64,000 bases of DNA from Mycobacterium yunnanensis (GTDB taxonomy: Bacteria; Actinomycetota; Actinomycetes; Mycobacteriales; Mycobacteriaceae), in the NCBI RefSeq assembly GCF_025823185.1, contig NZ_JACKVK010000008.1, forward strand, positions 1,387,532-1,451,531, written 5' to 3'. The notes under the pieces are model-generated. The model ran no database searches. It was not told the DNA's origin and saw nothing but the letters and a program-made list of their open reading frames with translations. Every line of letters begins with the position of its first letter. Position 1 is the stretch's first letter. Below are positions 57,122 to 64,000 of this stretch, piece by piece. The position numbers and the translations under genes were made by a program.

Positions 57122-57156
57122 AAGTGGCGGGTGGGTTTAGAACCCACCCGCCACTT
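57122..57156. terminator. Bidirectional hairpin terminator after antigen-85 gene
   Basis: Perfect 16-bp inverted repeat: AAGTGGCGGGTGGGTT (57122-57137), loop TAG, then its complement (57141-57156). It stands 21 bp after the antigen-85 stop. The TAA stop of the convergent reductase gene (57137-57139) is inside the loop, so one hairpin terminates both genes and overlaps the last ~6 codons of the reductase. Confidence 0.85.
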
Positions 57157-58135
57157 TCACGACTGCGCGGCCCGAGAACGCACCGGCCCGCACCTGATCG
57201 ATCACGTCGACGACGTCCTTGACGTCGACGTCGTGGGTGATGTGCGCCAGACGCTGAGGCTTCAGTGATCCGCCCAGTAGCGCCCACAATTCGCGCCGCG
57301 GGCCAATTCGCATCATCACCGAGTCCATGCCAAGCAGGGCGACGCCGCGCAAGATGAACGGCATCACCGTGGTGTTGAGCGCAGGCCCGCCGGTGAGCCC
57401 ACTGGCCGCCACGGCGCCGCCGTAGGAGACGGTGCTCAGCACGTCGGCCAGGGTGGCCCCGCCAACGCAATCCACCGCCCCCGCCCAGCGCGTCTTGCCC
57501 AGCGCCCGCGGCTTGGCGTCCGGATCGGCAGGCAGTCGTGGGATCACCTCCGCTGCACCCAAGGCCTTCAGACGCTCCTCGGCGCCGCTCTTCCCGGTCG
57601 ACGCGACCGTGTGGTAGCCCGCCGCCGACAGCAGGTCGACGCTCACCGACCCCACGCCGCCGGTGGCACCGGTGACGACGATGGGGCCGTCGTCGGGTTG
57701 GATGCCCCTCGCGATCAACGCCTGCACGCTCATCGCAGCAGTGAAGCCCGCAGTCCCGATCGCGGCCCCCTCATACGGTGTCAGAGAGCCGAGCGCGACG
57801 ACTTGGTCGGCGGGCACCCGCGCGTATTCGGCATAGCCGCCGTGGCGGCCGGTGCCGATCTCGTAGCCGTGGGCCAGGACGGCGTCACCGACCGAGAAGT
57901 CGTCCGACGACGACGCGACCACCTCACCAGTCAGGTCGATACCCGGTACCAGCGGGTAGTCACGCGCAACGCCACCCTTCGGCGTGAGCGCCAAGGCGTC
58001 CTTGAAGTTGACGCTGGAGTACGCAACGCGGATGGTCACCTCACCGGGCGGCAGGTCTGCTTCGGTGAGCGTCTCGACCTTTGCGTCGATGCGATCCTCG
58101 TGTTGCCGTGCGACCAGAGCGCGAAAGTCATCCAT
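57137..58135 (-). CDS. AcuI/YhdH-type acryloyl-CoA reductase-like MDR protein
   Basis: 332 aa. Zinc-free medium-chain reductase with SSVNFKDALALTPKGGVARDYPLVPGIDLTGEV, the YhdH/AcuI pattern, and the Rossmann loop VTGATGGVGSVSVDLL near 155. AcuI relatives reduce acryloyl-CoA with NADPH. It occupies the place of fadB4 downstream of fadE24-fadE23 in M. tuberculosis, and may therefore handle an enoyl-CoA product of those dehydrogenases (inference). Its final codons are inside the terminator hairpin. Confidence 0.83.
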   Translation of the reverse strand: MDDFRALVARQHEDRIDAKVETLTEADLPPGEVTIRVAYSSVNFKDALALTPKGGVARDYPLVPGIDLTGEVVASSSDDFSVGDAVLAHGYEIGTGRHGGYAEYARVPADQVVALGSLTPYEGAAIGTAGFTAAMSVQALIARGIQPDDGPIVVTGATGGVGSVSVDLLSAAGYHTVASTGKSGAEERLKALGAAEVIPRLPADPDAKPRALGKTRWAGAVDCVGGATLADVLSTVSYGGAVAASGLTGGPALNTTVMPFILRGVALLGMDSVMMRIGPRRELWALLGGSLKPQRLAHITHDVDVKDVVDVIDQVRAGAFSGRAVVKVAGGF

Positions 58136-58171
58136 GCCGACGACGTTATCGTGCCCGCCCCGGCGGGTCGG

Positions 58172-59380
58172 CTACTTCAGCTCGGCGGAGGACAACCCGA
58201 GCAGCCGGCGCGCGACGACCAACTGCTGGATCTGCTGAGTGCCCTCGAAGATGTCGAGGATCTTCGAGTCCCGGGCCCACTTCTCCAGCAGCGTGCTCTC
58301 CGAATAGCCAGTGGTCCCGGCCATTTCGACGGCCTTGAGGGTGACTTCGCTGCCGACGCGGGCAGCCTTGGCCTTGCCCATCGAGGCTTCCTTGGAGTTC
58401 GGGATCTTGTTGTCGGCCTGCCAGGCGGAGCGCACGGTCAGCAGATAGCCGGCCTCCCACTCCGCCTCCAGCCGCAGGAACTCCGCGGCGGGGGCGCTTT
58501 GGGCGTGGGCTGGCTTGTCGTAGGAGATCTCCACACCGGCGTCGGTGAGGATGGTCCGCAACTCCTCCAGCGCCGCGCGGGCGACGCCGACGGCCATGGC
58601 GGCCACGATGGGCCGGGTGTTGTCGAACGTCTCCATGACGCCGGCAAAGCCCTTGTCGACGTTGATCTCGGGGCTTCCCAGCAGGTTGTCCTTGGGGATC
58701 CGCGCGTTGTCGAAGCGGATGGCGGCCGTGTCGGACGCTTTGATGCCCAGCTTGTGCTCGAGTCGCTCGACGGTGACGCCGGGATGGTCCCGCGGCACGA
58801 TGAACGACTTGATCGCCGCGCGGCCCTTCGACTTGTCGAGCGTCGCCCAGACCACGATGTGGCTGGCGCGGGCGCCGGCCGTGACGTAGATCTTCTCGCC
58901 GTTGATGACGTACTCGTCGCCGTCGAGCTTGGCCGTCGTCGACACCGCGGCCGAGTCGGAGCCGAAGCTCGGTTCGGTGATGGCCATCGCGGCCCACACC
59001 TTGCCGAGTCGGGTCAGCTGCTCGTCGGTCGCGACGCCGGACAGCGCGGCGTTGCCCAAGCCTTGGAAGGGCACCGACAGGAGCAGGGCGACGTCCCCCC
59101 AGCTGATTTCGAGCGCGTTGACCAACGCGGACATGTTGGCGCCATTGACGTTTACCTTCGAGTCGGCACCGTCGCGGAACGCCTCGGTCCCGGCGAAGGA
59201 GATGCTGCTGCCCGCCGTCATGCCTTCGAACAGCTCGGCGAGGGTGTCGAGCTCGACGGGGTAGGCGTGCTCGGCGAGGTCGTACTTGCGCGAGATTGGC
59301 CGGAGCATCTCGGCGGCCGCTCCGTGGCTGGTGTCGATGACGGCCTGCAACTTCTTGGGCATTTCGAGATTGATTGCCAT
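58172..59380 (-). CDS. fadE23: Acyl-CoA dehydrogenase FadE23
   Basis: 402 aa ACAD-fold flavoprotein. Shows AMAITEPSFGSDSAAVSTTA, YVINGEKIYVTAGARASHIVVW, SDTAAIRFDNARIP and the C-terminal SKILDIFEGTQQIQQLVVARRLLG, which includes the FAD-tail motif. Pairs with FadE24 52 bp upstream; paired FadE proteins in mycobacteria form alpha2beta2 heterotetramers with one FAD site split between chains (established for steroid-pathway pairs). Both genes are known isoniazid-responsive in M. tuberculosis. Start MAINLEMPK. Confidence 0.88.
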   Translation of the reverse strand: MAINLEMPKKLQAVIDTSHGAAAEMLRPISRKYDLAEHAYPVELDTLAELFEGMTAGSSISFAGTEAFRDGADSKVNVNGANMSALVNALEISWGDVALLLSVPFQGLGNAALSGVATDEQLTRLGKVWAAMAITEPSFGSDSAAVSTTAKLDGDEYVINGEKIYVTAGARASHIVVWATLDKSKGRAAIKSFIVPRDHPGVTVERLEHKLGIKASDTAAIRFDNARIPKDNLLGSPEINVDKGFAGVMETFDNTRPIVAAMAVGVARAALEELRTILTDAGVEISYDKPAHAQSAPAAEFLRLEAEWEAGYLLTVRSAWQADNKIPNSKEASMGKAKAARVGSEVTLKAVEMAGTTGYSESTLLEKWARDSKILDIFEGTQQIQQLVVARRLLGLSSAELK

Positions 59381-59432
59381 GAGAGGACTTTCGGGTAGTT
59401 TTCGACAGACCAGGGACTGGGAAAGTGCTCGA

Positions 59433-60842
59433 CTAGAGGACGACGACGCCCTCGGCCACGCCGAGCGCACGAAGATCCCGGTACCAGCGTTCGACCGGGT
59501 GTTCCTTGGTGAAGCCGTGGCCACCGAGCAGCTGCACGCCGTCCAGGCCGATCTGCATGGCCTTCTCGGTGCCAAGCCTCTTGGCGAGCGCGGCTTCCCG
59601 GGCGAACGACAGGCCTTGTTCGGCGCGCGCGGCGCCGCGCCAGGTGATCAGCCGCAACCCGTCCAGCTCGATGGCGATGTTGGCGCACATGAAGGCCACC
59701 GACTGCCGACGGGCGATGGGCTCGCCGAACGCCTCGCGTTCCTTGACGTAGGGGACGACGTAGTCGAGCACGGCGTGGCATGTGCCGACCGCCAGTGCGG
59801 CCCAACCCAATCGGGCCAGGGCGATGGCCTCGGAGTAATTGGCGGCGTGGTCGGCCTCGCTGGTCTCGTCCTCGCCGAGCCGGTTGTGCAGCGGCACCGC
59901 GACGTTGTCCAGTACGACCTGGCCCAGCGCCGCGGCGCGGATCCCCATGCTCGGATCGGCCGTGACGGAGAGCCCCTCGGAGCCCGCTTCGACGAGGAAC
60001 AGGGTCGCCTTGCCGTTGAGCTGGGCGGCGATGACGAACAGTTCGGCGTCGGCGGCGGCGGGCACCAGCGACTTGACGCCGGTCAGCCGGTAACCGCCCG
60101 GAGTGCGTGTGGCCACCGTCTTCAGCGACGTCGGGTCGAACAGCGCATGCGGTTCGGCGATGGCGACGCATGCCTGGGGCACGTTCTCACCGGCGAACTC
60201 CGGGAGGTAGGTCGCCTGCTGACTGGCGCTGCCCCAGTGGGTCAGGGCCGACGCGACGCCACCGGGCGCGAGGATGGGAAGTGCGAGTCCCATGTCGCCG
60301 TAGGCGAGGGCCTCGGCCACCAGTGCGTTGGTGACGGTCGAGCGCTGCGCGGCGATGCCGTCGAAGTCCTCGGGAATGTTGACCGCGGTGATGCCGAGTT
60401 CGGCCGCCTTGGCGATCAGCTCCGGGGGATAGGTCGCCGCTGCGTCGGCGTCGTGGGCGGCGGGCCGGAGGATCTCCTCGGCGAACTCGCTGATCGTCTC
60501 GACGATCATCTTCTGCTCGTCGTCCGGTGTCAGGTCGAAATAGTCTGCGCCACTTGGCTTGAGCCGCGTGGCGGGCTTTCCGAGCCGCTGAACGCGGTTG
60601 AACTGGCGCGTGGAGCCGCCGATCGCGGAGAACACCGTCTGCACGCCGTTGCGGAGGCCGCGGTTGAGGGGGCCTCGGAGGCCTCGCTTGTCCAAGAACT
60701 CCTGTCCAAGCAGCGGCGTCAGCAGGGCGAGTGCGATGTCGGTCGCCGTCCGCTCGTGCCGCTGGAGGCCGACCGCGCTCTCGCGGCCGGTGCGCTTCGG
60801 ACGCTGATTCGTGCCGCTGGGGGAAGGCAGGGTGTTGGTCAT
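59433..60842 (-). CDS. fadE24: Acyl-CoA dehydrogenase FadE24
   Basis: 469 aa, longer than standard ACADs because of a ~95-residue N-terminal extension (LLTPLLGQEFLDKRGLRGPL) before the dehydrogenase core. The core has EFAEEILRPAAHDAD, ITAVNIPEDFDGIA and QIGLDGVQLLGGHGFTKEHPVERWYRDLRAL. The catalytic Glu region near the C-terminus is not as clear as in FadE23, in keeping with a heteromeric pair. ATG 41 bp downstream of a 22-bp palindrome that also holds its TAAGAT -10 box. Confidence 0.88.
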   Translation of the reverse strand: MTNTLPSPSGTNQRPKRTGRESAVGLQRHERTATDIALALLTPLLGQEFLDKRGLRGPLNRGLRNGVQTVFSAIGGSTRQFNRVQRLGKPATRLKPSGADYFDLTPDDEQKMIVETISEFAEEILRPAAHDADAAATYPPELIAKAAELGITAVNIPEDFDGIAAQRSTVTNALVAEALAYGDMGLALPILAPGGVASALTHWGSASQQATYLPEFAGENVPQACVAIAEPHALFDPTSLKTVATRTPGGYRLTGVKSLVPAAADAELFVIAAQLNGKATLFLVEAGSEGLSVTADPSMGIRAAALGQVVLDNVAVPLHNRLGEDETSEADHAANYSEAIALARLGWAALAVGTCHAVLDYVVPYVKEREAFGEPIARRQSVAFMCANIAIELDGLRLITWRGAARAEQGLSFAREAALAKRLGTEKAMQIGLDGVQLLGGHGFTKEHPVERWYRDLRALGVAEGVVVL

Positions 60843-60882
60843 GTCGACAGCCTCGCATCGTTGGGGCAGTACGTGATGACCG

Positions 60883-60904
60883 TATCTTACTATTGAGTAA
60901 GATA
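60883..60904. promoter_or_regulatory. Perfect palindromic operator upstream of fadE24-fadE23
   Basis: TATCTTACT (60883-60891), spacer ATTG, AGTAAGATA (60896-60904): 9-bp arms without mismatch. On the minus strand TAAGAT (60884-60889), inside the palindrome, is a good -10 box for fadE24, so a repressor bound here would block polymerase directly. No regulator gene is adjacent, so the binder must be encoded elsewhere. Confidence 0.7.
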
Positions 60905-60943
60905 AGCGTCGAGTGTTATCAACGTCACCTGAACGTCATGGCG

Positions 60944-61093
60944 TCAACGTGGTTCGCTTGGCGGCGGTTCGAGGGCTACCGGGACGGGGACGAAGGGCAC
61001 GCTGATGCGCGGGTTGGCCACTGCCGTCGGAGCGAGGACGACGACGGCTCCGAATCCGGTGAACGCCGCCGCGAGGAGGGTGGACTTCTTCAT
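60944..61093 (-). CDS. Small exported peptide, 49 aa
   Basis: MKKSTLLAAAFTGFGAVVVL followed by a PTAVA cleavage site and a proline-rich mature part of about 22 residues (NPRISVPFVPVPVALEPPP). The start is strongly supported: TAACGT (61101-61106) is 7 nt before the ATG, a leaderless arrangement. No family recognised. It resembles the 55-aa exported peptide at 12875 only in build (KK start, Sec signal, very short mature part). Could be a cell-wall-associated peptide; function unknown. Confidence 0.55.
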   Translation of the reverse strand: MKKSTLLAAAFTGFGAVVVLAPTAVANPRISVPFVPVPVALEPPPSEPR

Positions 61094-61163
61094 GGCGACG
61101 ACGTTATGGAGTGTGCCGTCGTGGTGAATCAGGGATTTCCCTACATTCGACGGCATCGCAGAA

Positions 61164-61946
61164 TCACGACGCCGTGAACCAGCCGAGCACGTCGGAATGC
61201 AAGCGGCCGTTGGTGGCGACGGCACTTCCGCCGTGCGGCCCGGGAGCGCCCTGAAGGTTGGTGAAACTCCCCCCGGCCTCTCGGATCAGGACGTCGAGCG
61301 GTGCGAGGTCCCACAGTTTGACTTCTGGTTCGGCGACGACGTCGACGGCGCCCTCGGCCACCAGGCAGTACGACCAGAAGTCGCCATAGCCCCGGACGCG
61401 CCAGACCGCGTCGGTGAGTTCGACGAATCGATCTCGGCGATCCTCCCACCCGGTGGTCAAGTCGGAGAACGACAGGCTCGCCGAATCCAGCTCGGACACG
61501 CCCGACACCGAAATCTTGCGGGTGGTGCCGTTGAAGGCGGTGAACGCACCGGCGCCGGCGCTCGCCCACCACCGGCGCGCAAGGGCGGGGGCGCTCACGA
61601 CGCCCACCGTCGGAACGCCGTCCTCCAGCAGCGCGATGAGCGTGGACCACACCGGCACTCCGCGGACGAAGTTCTTGGTGCCGTCGATCGGGTCCAGCAC
61701 CCATTGGCGACCCTCGAAAACTGCTGTGCCACCGAATTCTTCGCCGAGGACGGCGTCATCGGGACGGTTGGCGGTGAGCAGACCGCGTAGCAGTTCCTCG
61801 GCGGAGGTGTCGGCATCGGTGACCGGGGTCAGGTCGGGCTTGGTGTCGACGTGCAGGTCCAAGGCGCCGAACCGGTCGAGGGTCAACGCGTCGGCCTCGT
61901 CGGCCATCCGGAGGGCCAAGTCGAGGTCGTCCGCCACATTGGTCAT
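61164..61946 (-). CDS. hisN: Histidinol-phosphatase, inositol-monophosphatase family (Rv3137-type)
   Basis: 260 aa. Hydrolyses histidinol phosphate in histidine synthesis (established for the M. tuberculosis orthologue). Metal-binding motifs: Glu pair in [19 protein letters not shown], and the final Asp in [17 protein letters not shown]. Length identical to HisN. A general inositol- or nucleotide-phosphate phosphatase is the alternative from motifs alone, but the neighbourhood (fadE24-fadE23 next) fits Rv3137. The start ATG has TAGGAC 7 nt upstream, a near-consensus leaderless box. Confidence 0.87.
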   Translation of the reverse strand: MTNVADDLDLALRMADEADALTLDRFGALDLHVDTKPDLTPVTDADTSAEELLRGLLTANRPDDAVLGEEFGGTAVFEGRQWVLDPIDGTKNFVRGVPVWSTLIALLEDGVPTVGVVSAPALARRWWASAGAGAFTAFNGTTRKISVSGVSELDSASLSFSDLTTGWEDRRDRFVELTDAVWRVRGYGDFWSYCLVAEGAVDVVAEPEVKLWDLAPLDVLIREAGGSFTNLQGAPGPHGGSAVATNGRLHSDVLGWFTAS

Positions 61947-61969
61947 GGCTGCAGTCCTACCATGGAGGC
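61947..61969. promoter_or_regulatory. Second compact divergent leaderless promoter pair
   Basis: 23 bp between hisN and the membrane-protein gene. Plus strand TACCAT (61958-61963), then 6 nt and GTG. Minus strand TAGGAC (61954-61959), then 7 nt and ATG; this one deviates from TANNNT in the last base. The two boxes share two bases. Confidence 0.45.
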
Positions 61970-62422
61970 GTGTTCGAAATCCTCGTGCTCGTGCTGGTAG
62001 TCGGTGGCATCGTGTTGTTGCTCGGGCCGAGGATCAGGGGGAGGCGTGGTCCCGGGGCGTCGAACGGCTCGGGTGGGCCTGGGGGGATGGCCGAATTCCG
62101 TGAGCGCCGTAGTCCCGGCGTGCGTGGCGCAAACTCCTCCGGCACGCTGCTCGTCACCGGAGTGAGCGCCGGCGCACCGTCTGACGGATCGCACCTCGTG
62201 ACCATCACCGGAGTGATCAACGGTCCGACGATTCGTGAGCACGAGGTCTACACCCGCGTGCTCATGGCCGTCGGCACCGCGCCCAGCATGGGCCAGCTCA
62301 TGCCCGTCGTGTACTCGACGAAGAACCCCGACAAGTGGGGGATCGTCGCGACCCCGCCGCCCGACATGCCCCCGCCCCCGAACATGCCCCCGCCACCCGC
62401 CGGGCCGACCGAGCTTCGCTAA
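61970..62422 (+). CDS. Membrane-anchored hypothetical protein, 150 aa
   Basis: One N-terminal transmembrane helix ([16 protein letters not shown]), then a Gly/Arg-rich linker ([19 protein letters not shown]), a small beta domain ([26 protein letters not shown] to about 115) and a proline-rich tail with two PPPP-N/D-MPPPP repeats. Orientation is probably N-out/C-in or the reverse; not determinable. Leaderless GTG start as described for the divergent promoter. Stop shares bases with the convergent HNH pseudogene. No family recognised. Confidence 0.65.
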   Translation: MFEILVLVLVVGGIVLLLGPRIRGRRGPGASNGSGGPGGMAEFRERRSPGVRGANSSGTLLVTGVSAGAPSDGSHLVTITGVINGPTIREHEVYTRVLMAVGTAPSMGQLMPVVYSTKNPDKWGIVATPPPDMPPPPNMPPPPAGPTELR

Positions 62423-62785
62423 GCGGGGTCGCGCCAGGCGAGGTAGTCGGCGAAGGCGGTTTCGACGCCGCTGCGACGTCGGTGTGAGCCGGGTAGTCGT
62501 GGTGACTTGGAGTGGTGCCGGGCGCCGGTGGGGGTGGTGAATTCGGCGGTGTGGCGACCTGTGTGGTCGATGCTGGTGGTGACCGACCAGCCGGGGGCTT
62601 CCTTGGCGTAGTTGCAGGCTTCGCATTCACCGAGCCCGTTGACCGCGGTGGTCGGGCCACCGCGGGCATGGGGGCGGGCGTGGTCGGTGTGGCGGATGGG
62701 GGCGTCGCAGTACGGGGTGCGGCAGGTGTCGTCGCGGGTGGCGATGAACCGGGCCAATCCCTTCGGGAACGCCCTGGCGCGGGAT

Positions 62786-62979
62786 TCCATCGCGATCAAC
62801 GCACCGGAGTCGGGGTGGCGGTAGAGCCGGCGCAGGGTGGCCGTGGATCGGTCGTCGGTGGCGGCGCCGTCGACGAGTTGGCTCCATCGCGATCAACGCA
62901 CCGGAGTCGGGGTGGCGGTAGAGCCGGCGCAGGGTGGCCGTGGATCGGTCGTCGGTGGCGGCGCCGTCGACGAGTTGGC
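62786..62979. repeat. 97-bp tandem duplication within the HNH gene
   Basis: Unit 62786-62882 is repeated as 62883-62979, beginning TCCATCGCGATCAACGCACC in both. The copies look identical to the base. 97 is not a multiple of three, so the reading frame is broken. Confidence 0.85.
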
Positions 62980-63284
62980 AGGCGATGGCGGCGGGGATGG
63001 GTCCGTATCCGGGCACCCGGGCCGGTGCCTGGTCCCCGCCGAGGAGGGTCTCGTCGGTGATGACGACCTCGACCGCGATGGGCACGGGGACGTCGGCGGG
63101 TCTTCCGGTGACGCGTGCGACGAGGGTGTCGGCCATGACCTGGCCGCGGGAGCGTCCGTCACCACAGGTGTCGGCGTCGCGGCGCAGGGTGGCGTAGACC
63201 GCGACGCCTTGGGTCATGGGGAGCAGGGCGGTCACGTAGGTCATCGCATCCGGGGCGGGGCGGACCCAGACCGAGCGTTCGGTG

Positions 63285-63520
63285 TCGGCGCGCACGGCCC
63301 GGTCGACCACGGCGTGCGGGTCGAGTTCGTAGGCGATGGCCTTGGCGTCGGCGGTGATCCGCTGATCACCCTTGCCGTCCAGCCCCGCGAGATCCGCGCA
63401 CATCGGCGCGCACGGCCCGGTCGACCACGGCGTGCGGGTCGAGTTCGTAGGCGATGGCCTTGGCGTCGGCGGTGATCCGCTGATCACCCTTGCCGTCCAG
63501 CCCCGCGAGATCCGCGCACA
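63285..63520. repeat. 118-bp tandem duplication within the HNH gene
   Basis: Unit 63285-63402 is repeated as 63403-63520, beginning TCGGCGCGCACGGCCCGGTC in both, without visible mismatch. 118 leaves one extra base, shifting the frame. Confidence 0.85.
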
Positions 63521-63939
63521 TCCGGGCGTCGAGGATCTTGCGGTCGGCGAGCGTCAGGAAGGCTGATTCTCGGACGATGAGGGTGGCCCGCCATTCCGAG
63601 AGCGCCCCGGCGCGCAACGCGGTCAGGGTGTGGGGCATTTCGTGGACCAGGGCGCGGGCGAAGCCGAGGTGGCGGCCTCCTTGGTTGGGGGAGTCCCGGC
63701 GGGCCAGGGCGATCTCGCTGCCCAATCCCTTGCCGCGTTTCGCGGTGGGGATTCCGGCGGCGGCTTCCCGGGTCCGACGCGCTTGGTCCAGGGTGGCGGT
63801 GAGGACGGCTTGTTCGGCGGCGGCCGCGGACTTGGCGCGTTCGAGCGCGGCGATGCGGTCGACCAGCCCCGCCTCGTCATCGCTATCGAACATGTGTGCG
63901 ACTGTAGCCGAGGGGTATGACAAGTCCATGTGTGATGTC

Positions 63940-64000
63940 TCAGGACTTGGGTGACAGTTCTGCATCAGGACATTGGTGACAGTTGATGTGTCAGGACTTC
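63940..64000. mobile_element. Direct repeats, possible edge of an insertion sequence (IS481-like)
   Basis: TCAGGACTTGGGTGACAGTT (63940-63959) recurs as TCAGGACATTGGTGACAGTT (63965-63984, two mismatches) and starts again as TCAGGACTTC (63991) at the window end; spacing 25-26 bp. Closely spaced 'GGACnTnGGTGACA' words are, as I recall, typical of the ends of IS481-family elements in actinobacteria. No transposase is inside the window, so this stays tentative. Confidence 0.4.

Larger units (their letters stand above)
62419..63893 (-). pseudogene. DUF222/HNH endonuclease-domain gene broken by two tandem duplications
   Basis: Begins MFDSDDEAGLVDRIAALERAKSA with a leaderless TACAGT box (63901-63906, 7 nt before ATG) and keeps frame to about 63403, then shifts because of a 118-bp tandem duplication; the next part (RSVWVRPAPDAMTYVTALLP...LYRHPDSGALIAME) is in another frame until a 97-bp tandem duplication shifts it again; the HNH end (CRTPYC, HTDHARPHARGG, CEACNYAKE) is in the third frame. 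The span is 1475 nt; removing 118+97 leaves 1260 nt, exactly 420 codons, so the ancestral protein had 419 aa. Either a recent pseudogene or an assembly error. Confidence 0.8.

Noticed and set aside
63940..64000. CRISPR array
   Set aside because: The repeats are imperfect, spaced only 5-6 bp apart with no spacer-size gaps and no cas genes.

Overview
The window is high-GC actinobacterial chromosome and almost certainly comes from a fast-growing or environmental Mycobacterium (Mycolicibacterium). Evidence: a secreted antigen-85 mycolyltransferase, the FadE24-FadE23 pair, a complete 14-gene nuo operon, two 13E12-type DUF222/HNH genes, many GTG starts, and many start codons that sit 6-7 nt after a TANNNT -10 box (leaderless transcripts). 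Several blocks read as orthologues, in order, of the M. tuberculosis Rv3137-Rv3171 region: hisN, fadE24, fadE23, an orphan response regulator, nuoA-N, TetR/phosphotransferase/Rv3169-like, aofH and hpx. No PPE genes are seen beside nuo. No tRNA, rRNA or CRISPR array was found.

Layout. 1-6.7 kb: the end of a GT-C-like membrane protein; then, on the minus strand, a polar amino-acid ABC transporter (binding lipoprotein, permease, ATPase) followed by a DeoR regulator, galT and galK. 6.8-14.2 kb: a quinone oxidoreductase and a Zn alcohol dehydrogenase with starts only 22 bp apart, an Hpx-like hydrolase, AofH, a Baeyer-Villiger-type monooxygenase, a tiny exported peptide and a serine hydrolase. 14.3-22 kb: a PucR-type remnant, an intact DUF222/HNH gene, a phosphotransferase/DUF7064-like pair divergent from its TetR, an SDR lacking its NNAG region, a LysR regulator and a VOC protein. 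22-38 kb: nuoN to nuoA (complex I) on the minus strand, almost every junction overlapping by 1-8 nt, preceded by a degenerate stand-alone receiver protein.

38-57 kb is a stretch with no counterpart known to me at this place in M. tuberculosis. It holds (a) two large LuxR-type ATPase regulators around an alpha/beta hydrolase, a small unknown protein and a cholesterol-oxidase-like GMC enzyme; (b) an eight-gene minus-strand catabolic operon: homogentisate-dioxygenase-like cupin, hydrolase, CoA transferase, HMG-CoA-lyase-like enzyme, TetR, acyl-CoA dehydrogenase, phosphotransferase and DUF6285 protein. The last three match the composition of the LvaC/LvaA/LvaB module that removes a 4-hydroxyl from acyl-CoA by phosphorylation and elimination; this operon is the best candidate for an undescribed pathway. 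(c) An antigen-85 gene.

57-62.4 kb: an AcuI/YhdH-type reductase, fadE23 and fadE24 behind a 22-bp palindromic operator, a leaderless 49-aa exported peptide, hisN and a small membrane protein. 62.4-64 kb: a DUF222/HNH gene broken by two tandem duplications (118 and 97 bp), then short direct repeats that may be the edge of an insertion sequence.
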